DNA of 64,000 nt from Blautia faecicola. GTDB lineage: Bacteria; Bacillota; Clostridia; Lachnospirales; Lachnospiraceae. Positions 9,336 to 17,066 of this stretch are shown here, in pieces. The position numbers and the translations under genes are program-made. The DNA lies in the NCBI RefSeq assembly GCF_004123145.1, contig NZ_SDKC01000001.1, positions 3,009,501-3,073,500 of the forward strand, read 5' to 3'. Within the stretch, counting starts at the first letter, position 1; each line of letters begins with the position of its first letter. A model generated the notes under the pieces. That model saw nothing but the letters and a program-made list of their open reading frames with translations, did no database searches and had not been told where the DNA came from.

Positions 9336-9389
9336 TTAGTTGCAGCTAACCTATAATCAAAAAAAATAGACACTTCTGCCTTTTTCTCA

Positions 9390-9455
9390 GGAATGTACCT
9401 GACAGCTGCCCCTCTCCCATCCCTTTCCGAGAGAAGTACCTGTCAGATACATTCC
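9390..9455 (-). terminator. Long hairpin closing the flavin electron-transfer operon
   Basis: The 16-base arms (9390-9405 and 9440-9455) pair with one mismatch, immediately after the stop of the last operon gene. Only a short, delayed U-rich tract follows on the minus strand, so termination efficiency is uncertain. The hairpin separates the operon from the surface-protein gene. Confidence 0.6.
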
Positions 9456-9461
9456 GCCTGG

Positions 9462-10025
9462 TTATCCGTTCTTTCTTTCCGCTCCCGCGCCCTGGCTGAC
9501 TGCCGGGAGGATTTTCTGGCTCACCACACCAATCAGGATACCTGTGATCGTTCCCGCGATCATCAGCACCGGCAGGTAATACACCAGCTTCGTATTTTCC
9601 AGCACACACATCGCCACGGCGATCTGTCCGATGTTATGGGACACGCCTCCGGCAATGCTCACGCCGATCATGGAAAATCCTTTGATTCGCTTCAACAGCA
9701 GCATCACCAGAAAACTTAAGATGCCGCCCGCCAGACTGTACAGGATCGACATGCCGTTTCCAAACATAAATCCCACCAGAAGCACCCGGAGGATCACTAC
9801 CACAAATACTTCCATCGGTGCCAGGATATACAGCCCGGTAACCGTCACCAGATTGGCAACACCTAATTTGATCCCCGGTACCCCGAGGTTGATCGGGATC
9901 AGGCTTTCCACATAGCTGAAGATCATCGCCAGTGCCACCAGCATCGCACCGCTCGATACTCTCCGGCTGATGCTTGCAGAACCGCGTTCCTTGTATTCTT
10001 TTTTCTGCTGCCCCTGTTTTTTCAT
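9462..10025 (-). CDS. Gx transporter family membrane protein (EetB-like)
   Basis: An integral membrane protein of about 188 residues with five to six predicted helices and the glycine-rich features of Pfam Hpre_diP_synt_I: a SSGAMLVALAMIFSYVES start, then GVPGIKLGVANLV, and GGVSHNIGQIAVA. Older annotations call this family heptaprenyl diphosphate synthase component I, but no catalytic aspartate-rich motif is present and it resembles ECF-type membrane transporters. Relatives sit in Gram-positive extracellular electron-transfer loci as EetB. The ATG at 10025 has a weak AAAGGGAAC site; the ATG at 10058 is an alternative. It follows the NusG_II-like gene directly and is the last gene of the operon. 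Confidence 0.8.
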   Translation of the reverse strand: MKKQGQQKKEYKERGSASISRRVSSGAMLVALAMIFSYVESLIPINLGVPGIKLGVANLVTVTGLYILAPMEVFVVVILRVLLVGFMFGNGMSILYSLAGGILSFLVMLLLKRIKGFSMIGVSIAGGVSHNIGQIAVAMCVLENTKLVYYLPVLMIAGTITGILIGVVSQKILPAVSQGAGAERKNG

Positions 10026-10065
10026 CGTCTCGTTCCCTTTCGGAGTATCTTTTCTCATCACTGTC

Positions 10066-10458
10066 TCACTTTGCAATCGTATCCGGCACCAGATCGTCAT
10101 CCACTGCCTTGCTGTCCGTATCTTTCTGACGGATCACTTCCACCACCAGTTTATGGGGCAGACATACGATCGTCTGTTTCTGACCGCTGATTCTGCCCTG
10201 CTCTTTGCAGTAGCCGTCCGGGCAGTCCGCTTCTTCCATATACGCCTGTCCGTCCTCGATGCGGATCACGTTGTGAAATTCTCCTTCGGTAACTTCAATC
10301 GTCTGGTCTTTCTCCAGCGGATAGGTTCCATAGATTTCCCCGTTCACGGTAACCTGTACCTGATCCCCTTTCGTCTCTCCGGTCACATGCATCACCAGAA
10401 GCATCACCAGAGCCACCAGCACGATTCCTCCTGCCAGCAGGATATCTCTTTTTTTCAT
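10066..10458 (-). CDS. NusG domain II-like membrane-anchored protein (EetA-like)
   Basis: The 130-residue protein has one N-terminal transmembrane helix (about 7-24) followed by an extracytoplasmic beta domain of the NusG_II (PF07009) type. Conserved cysteines lie in CPDGYCKEQG and in VCLPHKLVV, matching the family signature. It is not the transcription factor NusG. In Firmicutes this domain is commonly found next to Gx-transporter and FMN_bind genes, as in the Listeria-type electron-transfer locus where the protein is called EetA. It starts 39 bases after the polyferredoxin gene. Confidence 0.8.
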   Translation of the reverse strand: MKKRDILLAGGIVLVALVMLLVMHVTGETKGDQVQVTVNGEIYGTYPLEKDQTIEVTEGEFHNVIRIEDGQAYMEEADCPDGYCKEQGRISGQKQTIVCLPHKLVVEVIRQKDTDSKAVDDDLVPDTIAK

Positions 10459-10497
10459 ATCTGCTCCTTATCTGTCATTTTTGAAAAAGCGCAGATG

Positions 10498-11361
10498 TTA
10501 CAGCCCCAGCCACAGGCAGATGCCAAGCAGGATCAGTGCACGCAGAATCGTAAACCAGAACTCATTTCCTTTGAGTTTTCTGATTCCACAGTGAATGTGC
10601 TTCTGTGGACAGATGTCGATACACTTCTGACACTGGAAGCAGTCACCGCTGACCGCCCAGGAACCATCCGACGGAAGTCCGATCTGAGACGGGCAGATCT
10701 TCGTACATGCTTTACATCCTTTTCTACAATTTTCTCTCGTTCTGTGAAGGGAGAAAAACGGCAGTACCGGAAGCAGGGAAAATACTGCTCCCATCGGGCA
10801 GAAGAACCGGCAGAAAAATCTTTCCTGTACACACATGCCCACCATCAGAAGAAGCAGGATCACAAGACCGATCACATAGCCTCCCAGACGGAAATTGCCT
10901 GCATGGATCATGGAAAATACATCCCACGGGCTGGTTCCCTGCGCTTTTCCATATACACCAGCATAGCACAAAAGAACAATCAGCAACAGTACCAAATATT
11001 TCATATAACTTAAAATCCCGACTGCCTTTTCCGGGATCTTCACCGGTTTCTTTTTCATTTTTTTGCACGCCTTTGTATACAGGGCATGCAGTGCATCTCC
11101 AAACGCGCCGAAGGCACAGGCAAATCCGCAGAAGAATCTGCCAAATACCATTGTATAGAGACAGATTACCAGAAGCACCGTCACAAACGACGTCATGGCA
11201 ATCTTTTCCCCTGCACCGATCTGCGTGAAAATGTATTTTACCCCTGCAAATGCCGCAGTATAAACCGATGGGATAAACAGAAAATAAAGAAGCTGGATCA
11301 GCGCCCGCAGCCAGGTATGCAGTTTTTTCCTGTCTTTTGCTGTAAGATTATGTATATCCAT
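10498..11361 (-). CDS. Membrane polyferredoxin, NapH/NosR-like 4Fe-4S protein
   Basis: The 287-residue protein has about five transmembrane helices. Two CxxxC(P)-type membrane motifs (CGFACAFGAFGDAL and CRFFCPMGAVFSLL) are followed by two 4Fe-4S ferredoxin motifs, CRKGCKACTKICP and CFQCQKCIDICP, at about residues 200-260. It probably passes electrons through or along the membrane to the FMN-binding partners encoded just upstream. The ATG at 11361 directly follows GGAGGCAATC and is chosen over the in-frame ATG at 11391, which would overlap the preceding gene. No quinone or NADH dehydrogenase partner is encoded here, so the primary electron donor is not visible. Confidence 0.9.
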   Translation of the reverse strand: MDIHNLTAKDRKKLHTWLRALIQLLYFLFIPSVYTAAFAGVKYIFTQIGAGEKIAMTSFVTVLLVICLYTMVFGRFFCGFACAFGAFGDALHALYTKACKKMKKKPVKIPEKAVGILSYMKYLVLLLIVLLCYAGVYGKAQGTSPWDVFSMIHAGNFRLGGYVIGLVILLLLMVGMCVQERFFCRFFCPMGAVFSLLPVLPFFSLHRTRENCRKGCKACTKICPSQIGLPSDGSWAVSGDCFQCQKCIDICPQKHIHCGIRKLKGNEFWFTILRALILLGICLWLGL

Positions 11362-11371
11362 GATTGCCTCC

Positions 11372-11812
11372 CTAGTTTGCTGCTTCTTCAAGTGCCTGTG
11401 TTACCGCCTCTTTGATACCGGTCGAACTGAATGTCGCACCACTGATCGTATCCACATCTGCACTCTGCGCTTCTATGATCTTCGGAATGATATCTTCCGC
11501 CATGGAAAGATATGCACCATCTTCTTTTTCCGCCGATGTTATGTTAATCTCAGAAATTTTTCCGTTTTCAATGATAACTTCCACATCCACCGGTCCGCCA
11601 AATCCCTGCGCTTCTCCGGTATAGGTTCCGTCTTTATAAGCGACCTCTGTGGCTTCCTCTGCCGCATTGCCGGACTGTTCCTGTTCCAGCTCTGCCTGCT
11701 GCTCTTTGAGTTTTTCCTCTGCCTGTTCCCGTTTGTCAAGTACCGTATTATATCCGGTCAGGCAGACAATGACTGCCACTAAACTGATCGCTCTGGTCCA
11801 AAATTCTCCCAT
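11372..11812 (-). CDS. Membrane-anchored FMN-binding (flavinylated) protein
   Basis: The 146-residue protein has an N-terminal transmembrane helix (about 7-22), a charged coiled-coil-like spacer rich in Glu, Gln and Lys (about 27-55), and one FMN_bind domain (about 58-145). That domain contains the flavinylation motif DTISGATFSS, where the threonine in GAT is the expected FMN attachment site by analogy with NqrC and RnfG. It lies ten bases before the polyferredoxin gene and is most simply its membrane-proximal electron acceptor. Confidence 0.9.
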   Translation of the reverse strand: MGEFWTRAISLVAVIVCLTGYNTVLDKREQAEEKLKEQQAELEQEQSGNAAEEATEVAYKDGTYTGEAQGFGGPVDVEVIIENGKISEINITSAEKEDGAYLSMAEDIIPKIIEAQSADVDTISGATFSSTGIKEAVTQALEEAAN

Positions 11813-11841
11813 CGTCTGTTCTCTTTCCTTTTTGTTTCTTA

Positions 11842-13659
11842 TTACCGTTTTGCATTATTTAACGCCTGCTGGCATGCATCGATAATCGCCTGGGACGTAC
11901 AAGTCGCTCTGGATACTGTATCGATGCCATCCAGATTGCCTTTTTTGATAATCTGATCTACCACACCCGCCTTGCTGGATGTTCCGTTGATTGCTCTTCG
12001 GATGTAACTGTCGTTATCGGATCCTCCGTCTCCATATATATTTGTAATTCCCACAATCTCATCATCCCGGATCGCCACCGTAGCGAACAGGTTATAGGCT
12101 ACAAAATCCATATCTTCATCCGGCAAACAAAGCACGGTTACCGGATACTCACCATCGATATATGTACTTTCCGGCACATCCGGTTCCGGAGCCTCATTGC
12201 TGCCATCCGAGATTCGCAGTTCTTTCACTGCCTGATTCAGCTCTGCTGCCGCTTCATCCAGCTGCGTCTGCTCGGTTGCATTCTTCAGTGCCTTTCTGGC
12301 ATCTTTCAGACGAACCTTTACCACCGCCCAGCTTGCAGAAGTGTAATCGCTGCCATTCATTTCGTTGACCGCATCAATTGCCTTTTCCACTTCTTCGGTA
12401 TTCAGCTGTACTACATTGTTATCATCATCCGTTTCTCCGTTGGTGACACGTCTTGCCTCTTCCAGCGCATTTTTTACCGCCTGGATCAGACCTTTCGAAC
12501 TGTAGGTAGCACCCGATACCGTATCCACTTCCGTGCTCTGTTTCTTCATCATCTGTGTTACCACATCCATCGCACGGTTGAAGAAGGTATCATCGTCTTC
12601 TTCTCCGATGACAAGAACTGCCTTGAGCGTGTTCTCCTGGATCACGATAGCAACCGTGATATCCCCGTTGTATCCTTCCGCGGTTCCATAATAGACGCCC
12701 TCATTATACGGGAGTGTCCCTGTAACCGTTGTTGTAGTATCGTCTTTCTTTTCCGTGTCGCTTCCGTCAGAGGTTCCACCGTTTTCCGCAGCTGTGCTCT
12801 CCGTCGCTGCTGCCTGGCTCAGTGCATTCCGCACCGCCTTGATGATTCCGTTGGAACTGAACGTTGCTCCGGATACCGTGTCAATGTTGTTCGTACTCTG
12901 TGCATTCAGAATCTGGCTGATCACACCGGAAGCTTTCTGGATATATTCGCTTCCATCATTCGTCTCCACGATCTGGATGCTGCTGATCTTTCCACCGCTG
13001 ATCACAACTTCTACTTTCAGGTTCCCTGCGAATCCGCTTCCGGTTCCGTAATAGGTTCCGTCTTTATAGGATGACGGTTCCTGCACACTTCCCACTACTT
13101 CCGGTGTCGTATTCTGGTTTCCGGAAGTTCCTTCCTGTGAAGAGCCTGTCGTACCGCTGTCTTTTTCTCCGGTCAGTGCATTTTTCACCGCACTGATGAT
13201 TCCTTTGGAGCTGTAGGTCGCACCGGACACGGTATCTACCTTCGTGCTCTGTTTTTTGATAATCTGATCGATCAGACCTTTCGCCCGTCCGAAAAACGGT
13301 TCATCATCAGAAGCACTTAAAATCTCGATGGACGCGATCTGTTTGTCTTTGATCTTAACCGCTACCGTGATATCTCCACGATATCCGGTTCCGGTTCCCT
13401 GATAGACACCATCTTCCAGATCAAAGGAACCTTTTGCCTGTTCCTCGTCTTCTGCCGTCTCATCCTCCGCATCTTCTGTGCTGGTCTTTACCACCGGTAC
13501 TTCATCCTGCTGCTCCTGTGTCTCCTCCACAGACGCATTCATCTCATAAACCGGCACCTTATATCCATATAAAGATCCTGCCACACATGCCGCCACAACC
13601 GCAGCGGAAAGAACCGGGGCAAACGGTTTGCATTTTTCTATGACTTCCCTGATGTCCAT
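11842..13659 (-). CDS. Membrane-anchored protein with four FMN-binding domains and a FIVAR repeat
   Basis: The 605-residue protein has an N-terminal transmembrane helix (about 15-33) and an acidic linker. FMN_bind domains lie at about 78-163, 195-285, 315-405 and 505-605, with a FIVAR repeat at about 425-490. The first three domains carry intact motifs (DTVSGATYSS, DTVSGATFSS, DTVSGATYSS). The fourth reads DTVSRATCTS: the motif glycine is arginine, so flavinylation there is doubtful. This looks like a multi-flavin wire projecting from the membrane into the wall. It is the second gene of the operon, 34 bases after apbE, with a GGAGAG ribosome binding site. Confidence 0.92.
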   Translation of the reverse strand: MDIREVIEKCKPFAPVLSAAVVAACVAGSLYGYKVPVYEMNASVEETQEQQDEVPVVKTSTEDAEDETAEDEEQAKGSFDLEDGVYQGTGTGYRGDITVAVKIKDKQIASIEILSASDDEPFFGRAKGLIDQIIKKQSTKVDTVSGATYSSKGIISAVKNALTGEKDSGTTGSSQEGTSGNQNTTPEVVGSVQEPSSYKDGTYYGTGSGFAGNLKVEVVISGGKISSIQIVETNDGSEYIQKASGVISQILNAQSTNNIDTVSGATFSSNGIIKAVRNALSQAAATESTAAENGGTSDGSDTEKKDDTTTTVTGTLPYNEGVYYGTAEGYNGDITVAIVIQENTLKAVLVIGEEDDDTFFNRAMDVVTQMMKKQSTEVDTVSGATYSSKGLIQAVKNALEEARRVTNGETDDDNNVVQLNTEEVEKAIDAVNEMNGSDYTSASWAVVKVRLKDARKALKNATEQTQLDEAAAELNQAVKELRISDGSNEAPEPDVPESTYIDGEYPVTVLCLPDEDMDFVAYNLFATVAIRDDEIVGITNIYGDGGSDNDSYIRRAINGTSSKAGVVDQIIKKGNLDGIDTVSRATCTSQAIIDACQQALNNAKR

Positions 13660-13693
13660 CTGTTTTCTCTCCTTCTTTTGCTTCTGTTTCCTC

Positions 13694-14830
13694 TTATTTT
13701 TCGATCACAGTCACATCCATATCCGTCGTCAGGCTGTCTGCGATTCCTTCGGTCACATACAGTTCGCCATCCGATGTCTCCATAATCGCCTCAAATTCAT
13801 CACTGTTTTCTCTCCAGAACTGCGCCGCTTTTTCCTCTCCCATGATAAACAGGGAAGTGGAAAGCCCGTCCGCAAGGGTTCCGTCATCGCTGACGATCGT
13901 TACGGAGATCAGACCGCTGTCTGCCGGATATCCGGTTGCCGGATCAATGATGTGATGATAGGTTACACCGTCTTCCTCAAAATAACGCTCGTATCCGCCG
14001 GAAGTGATCACCGCCTGATCTTCAATCTCCAGAATACCCAGATACTCTTCGGTATCGTCCGGACTCTGGATCGCTACTCTCCATTTGCTGCCGTCGGTCT
14101 TACATCCAAGCGCCTGTACATTTCCACCGAGGTTTACCAGACCGCTCGTCACACCGCAGTCCTGGTAAATCTGCATGATCTGGGAAGAAGTATATCCTTT
14201 CGCAATCCCGCCGAGATCGATCTCCATGCCATCCTGATCAAAAAAAATTTTTCTTGTATCTTTGTCGTAATTCACTTTGGATGCATCGGCAAGTGCCAGC
14301 TTCTCCTTCAGTGTATCGTCATCCGGCACATGATAGTCCTGCGTTGGAAATCCCCACGCCTGCATCACCGGATAAATCGCAATATCAAAAGCACCCTCTG
14401 TCTTTTTGTACAGCTCCAGTGCCCGCTCCACCAGGTATCCGCCTTCTTCGGAAAGCGTCGCCTCACCATTCTGGTTCAGCTGATAGATCTCGCTGTTCTC
14501 ATTTCCGGTAGAAAGAAGTGCATCGAGTGCTTCCACCCGCTCTGCTGCCTTGTCAACCGCCTCCTGTGCATGTTCCCCATACGCCGTCAGCGTCATGTAG
14601 GTATCCATGGCAAAAAGATCTTTGGACGCTTCTGTTTCCTTGTCCGCATCTTCGCCGGATGCTTCCGATTCCGTCCCTGTATCCCCGGTTTCTTGCTCAT
14701 CCTGCACCGTTTCCTCTACTGCGGATTCCTGTTTTGTTGTATTTTCCGTCTCATCTGTTGTTGTCTTCCCGCATCCACCGATAACAAACGCCGGAAGCAG
14801 GCAGACCAATAGTGCTTTTTTCAGTTTCAT
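13694..14830 (-). CDS. apbE: FAD:protein FMN transferase ApbE (lipoprotein)
   Basis: ApbE moves FMN from FAD to a threonine of FMN_bind domains outside the membrane, using Mg2+. The 378-residue protein has a lipoprotein signal with lipobox VIGGC, an acidic linker of about 50 residues, and then the catalytic domain (about 70-370). Recognisable motifs are FAMDTYM, DIAIYPVMQAWGF, DLGGIAKGY, TSGGYERYF, HIIDPATGYP and ADGLSTSLFIMG, covering the flavin- and metal-binding residues. It is the first gene of the operon, directly upstream of two FMN_bind genes that are its likely substrates, and has a consensus promoter. Confidence 0.96.
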   Translation of the reverse strand: MKLKKALLVCLLPAFVIGGCGKTTTDETENTTKQESAVEETVQDEQETGDTGTESEASGEDADKETEASKDLFAMDTYMTLTAYGEHAQEAVDKAAERVEALDALLSTGNENSEIYQLNQNGEATLSEEGGYLVERALELYKKTEGAFDIAIYPVMQAWGFPTQDYHVPDDDTLKEKLALADASKVNYDKDTRKIFFDQDGMEIDLGGIAKGYTSSQIMQIYQDCGVTSGLVNLGGNVQALGCKTDGSKWRVAIQSPDDTEEYLGILEIEDQAVITSGGYERYFEEDGVTYHHIIDPATGYPADSGLISVTIVSDDGTLADGLSTSLFIMGEEKAAQFWRENSDEFEAIMETSDGELYVTEGIADSLTTDMDVTVIEK

Positions 14831-14866
14831 CTATTAACCTCGTATTAGTTCTTTCTAACTTTCGAT

Positions 14867-14895
14867 AGTATATACTTTTTCCTTTTCTGTGTCAA
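14867..14895 (-). promoter_or_regulatory. Promoter of the flavin electron-transfer operon
   Basis: On the minus strand, -35 TTGACA (14890-14895), a 17-base spacer and -10 TATACT (14867-14872). This predicts a transcript starting near 14860, about 30 bases before the apbE start codon. Confidence 0.8.
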
Positions 14896-14941
14896 TTCTT
14901 AATTTTTTATTACAGATATTTTCTCAGTATTTTTGCTCTGT

Positions 14942-14956
14942 TGAGAAACTTTCTCA
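14942..14956. promoter_or_regulatory. Perfect 7-1-7 palindrome upstream of the apbE promoter (Fur-family-like)
   Basis: TGAGAAACTTTCTCA is a perfect inverted repeat and shares the TGAGAA half-site with the box at 9321-9335 upstream of the surface protein. It lies about 47 bases upstream of the -35 element. It matches 10 of 14 positions of the Fur consensus, so the regulator is uncertain. Confidence 0.4.
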
Positions 14957-15000
14957 TTTTTCATCTGCCTTCTGCGTGGACAAACGCAGTGCAAATAACA

Positions 15001-15052
15001 GAAAAACCTCCGAATCGGACCTCTTTCTTTTCCATCCATTCGAAGGTTTTTC
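15001..15052 (-). terminator. Intrinsic terminator after the acetyltransferase remnant
   Basis: 15-base arms (15001-15015 and 15038-15052) with one mismatch. The stem ends in a T-tract on both strands. Confidence 0.75.
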
Positions 15053-15075
15053 CAGTCTCTTCCTGTGTCACCCGC

Positions 15076-15320
15076 TTATTTTAACAGTTCTTCCGGGATC
15101 TTATGATCTTTAAAATAATACTCCCGGTCGTGCTCGTTGATCTCACGCAGAACCCGGCACGGATTGCTGACGGCTACCACATTTGCCGGCAGATCTTTCG
15201 TCACTACGCTGCCCGCACCGACTACCGTGTTATCCCCGATCTCCGCAAACAGTTCTTTTAAGATCTGCTCGCTGTGCATCTTTTTCTTGATTTCTTCTAC
15301 TTTTGCTCTTTGTTTTCCAT
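15076..15320 (-). pseudogene. Maltose/galactoside O-acetyltransferase remnant with two deletions and a frameshift
   Basis: The end is the typical C-terminus of hexapeptide-repeat sugar acetyltransferases: IGDNTVVGAGSVVTKDLPAN, then NPCRVLREINEHDREYYF. Upstream is the family's N-terminal start (an ATG at 15320 behind AAGGAGAAGG, then VEEIKKKMHSE after a one-base shift). It runs straight into ILKELFAEIG, which normally lies about 40 residues later, and then straight into the C-terminus, with about 100 residues of the left-handed beta-helix missing. The remnant codes for at most 67 residues in its longest frame, against about 200 in the family. No acetyltransferase activity can be expected. Confidence 0.8.
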
Positions 15321-15386
15321 TGTACCTTCTCCTTTTCCCCACGATGTACCTTTCCGTTGATTTCGCATCCGTACATCCTTCCGTGT

Positions 15387-16751
15387 TTACGCTTCCTTCC
15401 GCGTCAGGTCCTTCACCCATCTGTATTTTTTATAATTGGCAAATACAGCCGGCAGCTTGATGATCTCGTCAATGTTGATCAGCATAAACACCGCCAGTAC
15501 CGGCAGTTTCAGCACAAACGCACTGACCAGACCGATCGGAACCGTTACACACCACATCGTTATTGTATCACAGATCAGTCCGAATCTGGAATCCCCTCCT
15601 GCACAAAAGATACCGCCAATATTCGTTGCTGTGATCGCTTTTCCTACCAGATAGTAGGTGCACATCAGAAGCATCCATTTCAGATAGTGATGTGCCTGCG
15701 GGGTCAGATCCGTAACCTTTAAAATCAACGGAATAAGCGCCAGAAGCACGCCTCCCGAGATCACGCCGATCCAGACGGCACATCTGCACAGACGGTCCCC
15801 GTAGGCTTTCGCCCGCTCCAGCTTCCCTGCACCCAATTCGTTTCCGATCAGGATACCTCCGCCGCTTCCCAGTCCGCCGCAGAAGCACGCCATCAGACTC
15901 TTGACGACATTGGCAATCGAGTTCGCCGCTACCGCATCCGTTCCCATATGTCCCATGATCACGGAATACATCGTATAGCCGCATCCCCAGATGATCTGAT
16001 TGCCCATCGCCGGTGCGGTGTACTTCCAGAAATCCTTCCGAAGCAGCGGATCTCCTTTCAACGCAAGGGACAGCCGGAACCGGATACCGTCTTTTCGCAG
16101 AGACTCCGCGATGCACCATGCCAGTTCCACCACTTTTGCCAGCACGGTCGCTAGCGCCGCTCCCGCGATCTCCATCCGCGGCAGCCCGCACAGACCGAAG
16201 ATCAGAAGTGCATTCAGCAGCACATTCAAAACCACAACTACGGAACTTATCGTTGTGGCTTTCACCGCTTTCTCACTGTTCTTCAACACACACAGGTAAA
16301 TCTGGGAAATACCGGACAGCAGGTAAGACAGCGCAACCACTCGTAGATACTGTGCACCTCTCTCTATCAGTACCGGCTCATTGGTAAATATTTTCATCAG
16401 CAGTTCCGGGATCGTCAGCCCCGCCACAAAAAACAGTGCGGAGACGATTGCTGTAACTTTCAGTACATAGGCAAATACTTTTTCTACCGACCGCCTGTCT
16501 CCTTTTCCCCAGTACTGTGCCGCAAACATGCTGGTTCCAATCGTCATCGCACCGAGAAACAGATTCTGTACAAAAGTGACCTGCCCTGCCAGTGATACCG
16601 CAGCCAGTGATTCCTGTTCTACTTTTCCAAGCATCAACGCATCTGATGCACTGACAATCGCCAGCATAAACTGCTGAAAGGCGATCGGCAATACCAGACG
16701 TATCAGTTTCCTGCGGAAAATATCGTTATTTATATGTATTGTTTCGCTCAC
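15387..16751 (-). CDS. MATE family multidrug/Na+-type efflux transporter
   Basis: The 454-residue membrane protein has about twelve helices in two related halves. The first starts LIRLVLPIAFQQFMLAIVS and contains MLGKVEQESLAAVSLAGQV and FAAQYWGKGDRRSV. The second starts FWKYTAPAMGNQIIWG and contains GTDAVAANSIANVV and GNELGAGK. These are the MATE (NorM/DinF-like) signatures. It exchanges Na+ or H+ for an organic cation or metabolite, and the substrate cannot be told from sequence. Length is normal for the family. It is a single gene, with no regulator beside it. Confidence 0.93.
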   Translation of the reverse strand: MSETIHINNDIFRRKLIRLVLPIAFQQFMLAIVSASDALMLGKVEQESLAAVSLAGQVTFVQNLFLGAMTIGTSMFAAQYWGKGDRRSVEKVFAYVLKVTAIVSALFFVAGLTIPELLMKIFTNEPVLIERGAQYLRVVALSYLLSGISQIYLCVLKNSEKAVKATTISSVVVVLNVLLNALLIFGLCGLPRMEIAGAALATVLAKVVELAWCIAESLRKDGIRFRLSLALKGDPLLRKDFWKYTAPAMGNQIIWGCGYTMYSVIMGHMGTDAVAANSIANVVKSLMACFCGGLGSGGGILIGNELGAGKLERAKAYGDRLCRCAVWIGVISGGVLLALIPLILKVTDLTPQAHHYLKWMLLMCTYYLVGKAITATNIGGIFCAGGDSRFGLICDTITMWCVTVPIGLVSAFVLKLPVLAVFMLINIDEIIKLPAVFANYKKYRWVKDLTRKEA

Positions 16752-16906
16752 GTCTTTCCTCCTGTAGCATAGTTCTGTTCTTTCCGACAGTTTTTAATTA
16801 TGCTCCTTTTTCTTCGATTTTTCTACTGTTTTTTTAGATGTATCTTCATTTATATCTTCATTCGTTATCACGGCATTCATCCAAATCCCGTACCTTTAAA
16901 TACTTT

Positions 16907-16983
16907 TGCTCACTGCTCATGATCGCGGCAGTCGCCAAGGTCTCGTGCAAGCACGGACTTTGGCTCATTGTTCGCGTAAAAAA
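16907..16983 (-). repeat. Dispersed repeat A, copy 1
   Basis: Read on the minus strand it starts directly after the T-tract of the terminator at 16984-17009, as TTTACGCGAACAATGAG, and continues through the GTCCGTGCTTGCACGAGACC core to GCCGCGAT. Other copies are at 35413, 49230, 50797 and 53951. Confidence 0.8.
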
Positions 16984-17009
16984 GAGCCATACCTTTTCAG
17001 ATATGGCTC
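16984..17009 (-). terminator. Intrinsic terminator of the coiled-coil NlpC/P60 gene
   Basis: Stem 16984-16991 with 17002-17009, followed on the minus strand by six T residues. Confidence 0.85.
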
Positions 17010-17066
17010 CGTAACTTTACTATGTAATTCTAACGCAAGCTTAACTTTTGCAGCTGCCGATGTAAA

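Noticed and set aside
9462-10025. Heptaprenyl diphosphate synthase component I
   Set aside because: The Pfam name would suggest this, but there are no prenyl synthase motifs, no component II nearby, and the context is flavin electron transfer.
9970-11013. 347-codon plus-strand frame across the EetA-like and polyferredoxin genes
   Set aside because: It runs antisense over two genes with intact motifs and has no start signals.
13628-14812. 394-codon plus-strand frame opposite apbE
   Set aside because: Shadow frame: codon content is an antisense image of ApbE, whose motifs are complete on the other strand.
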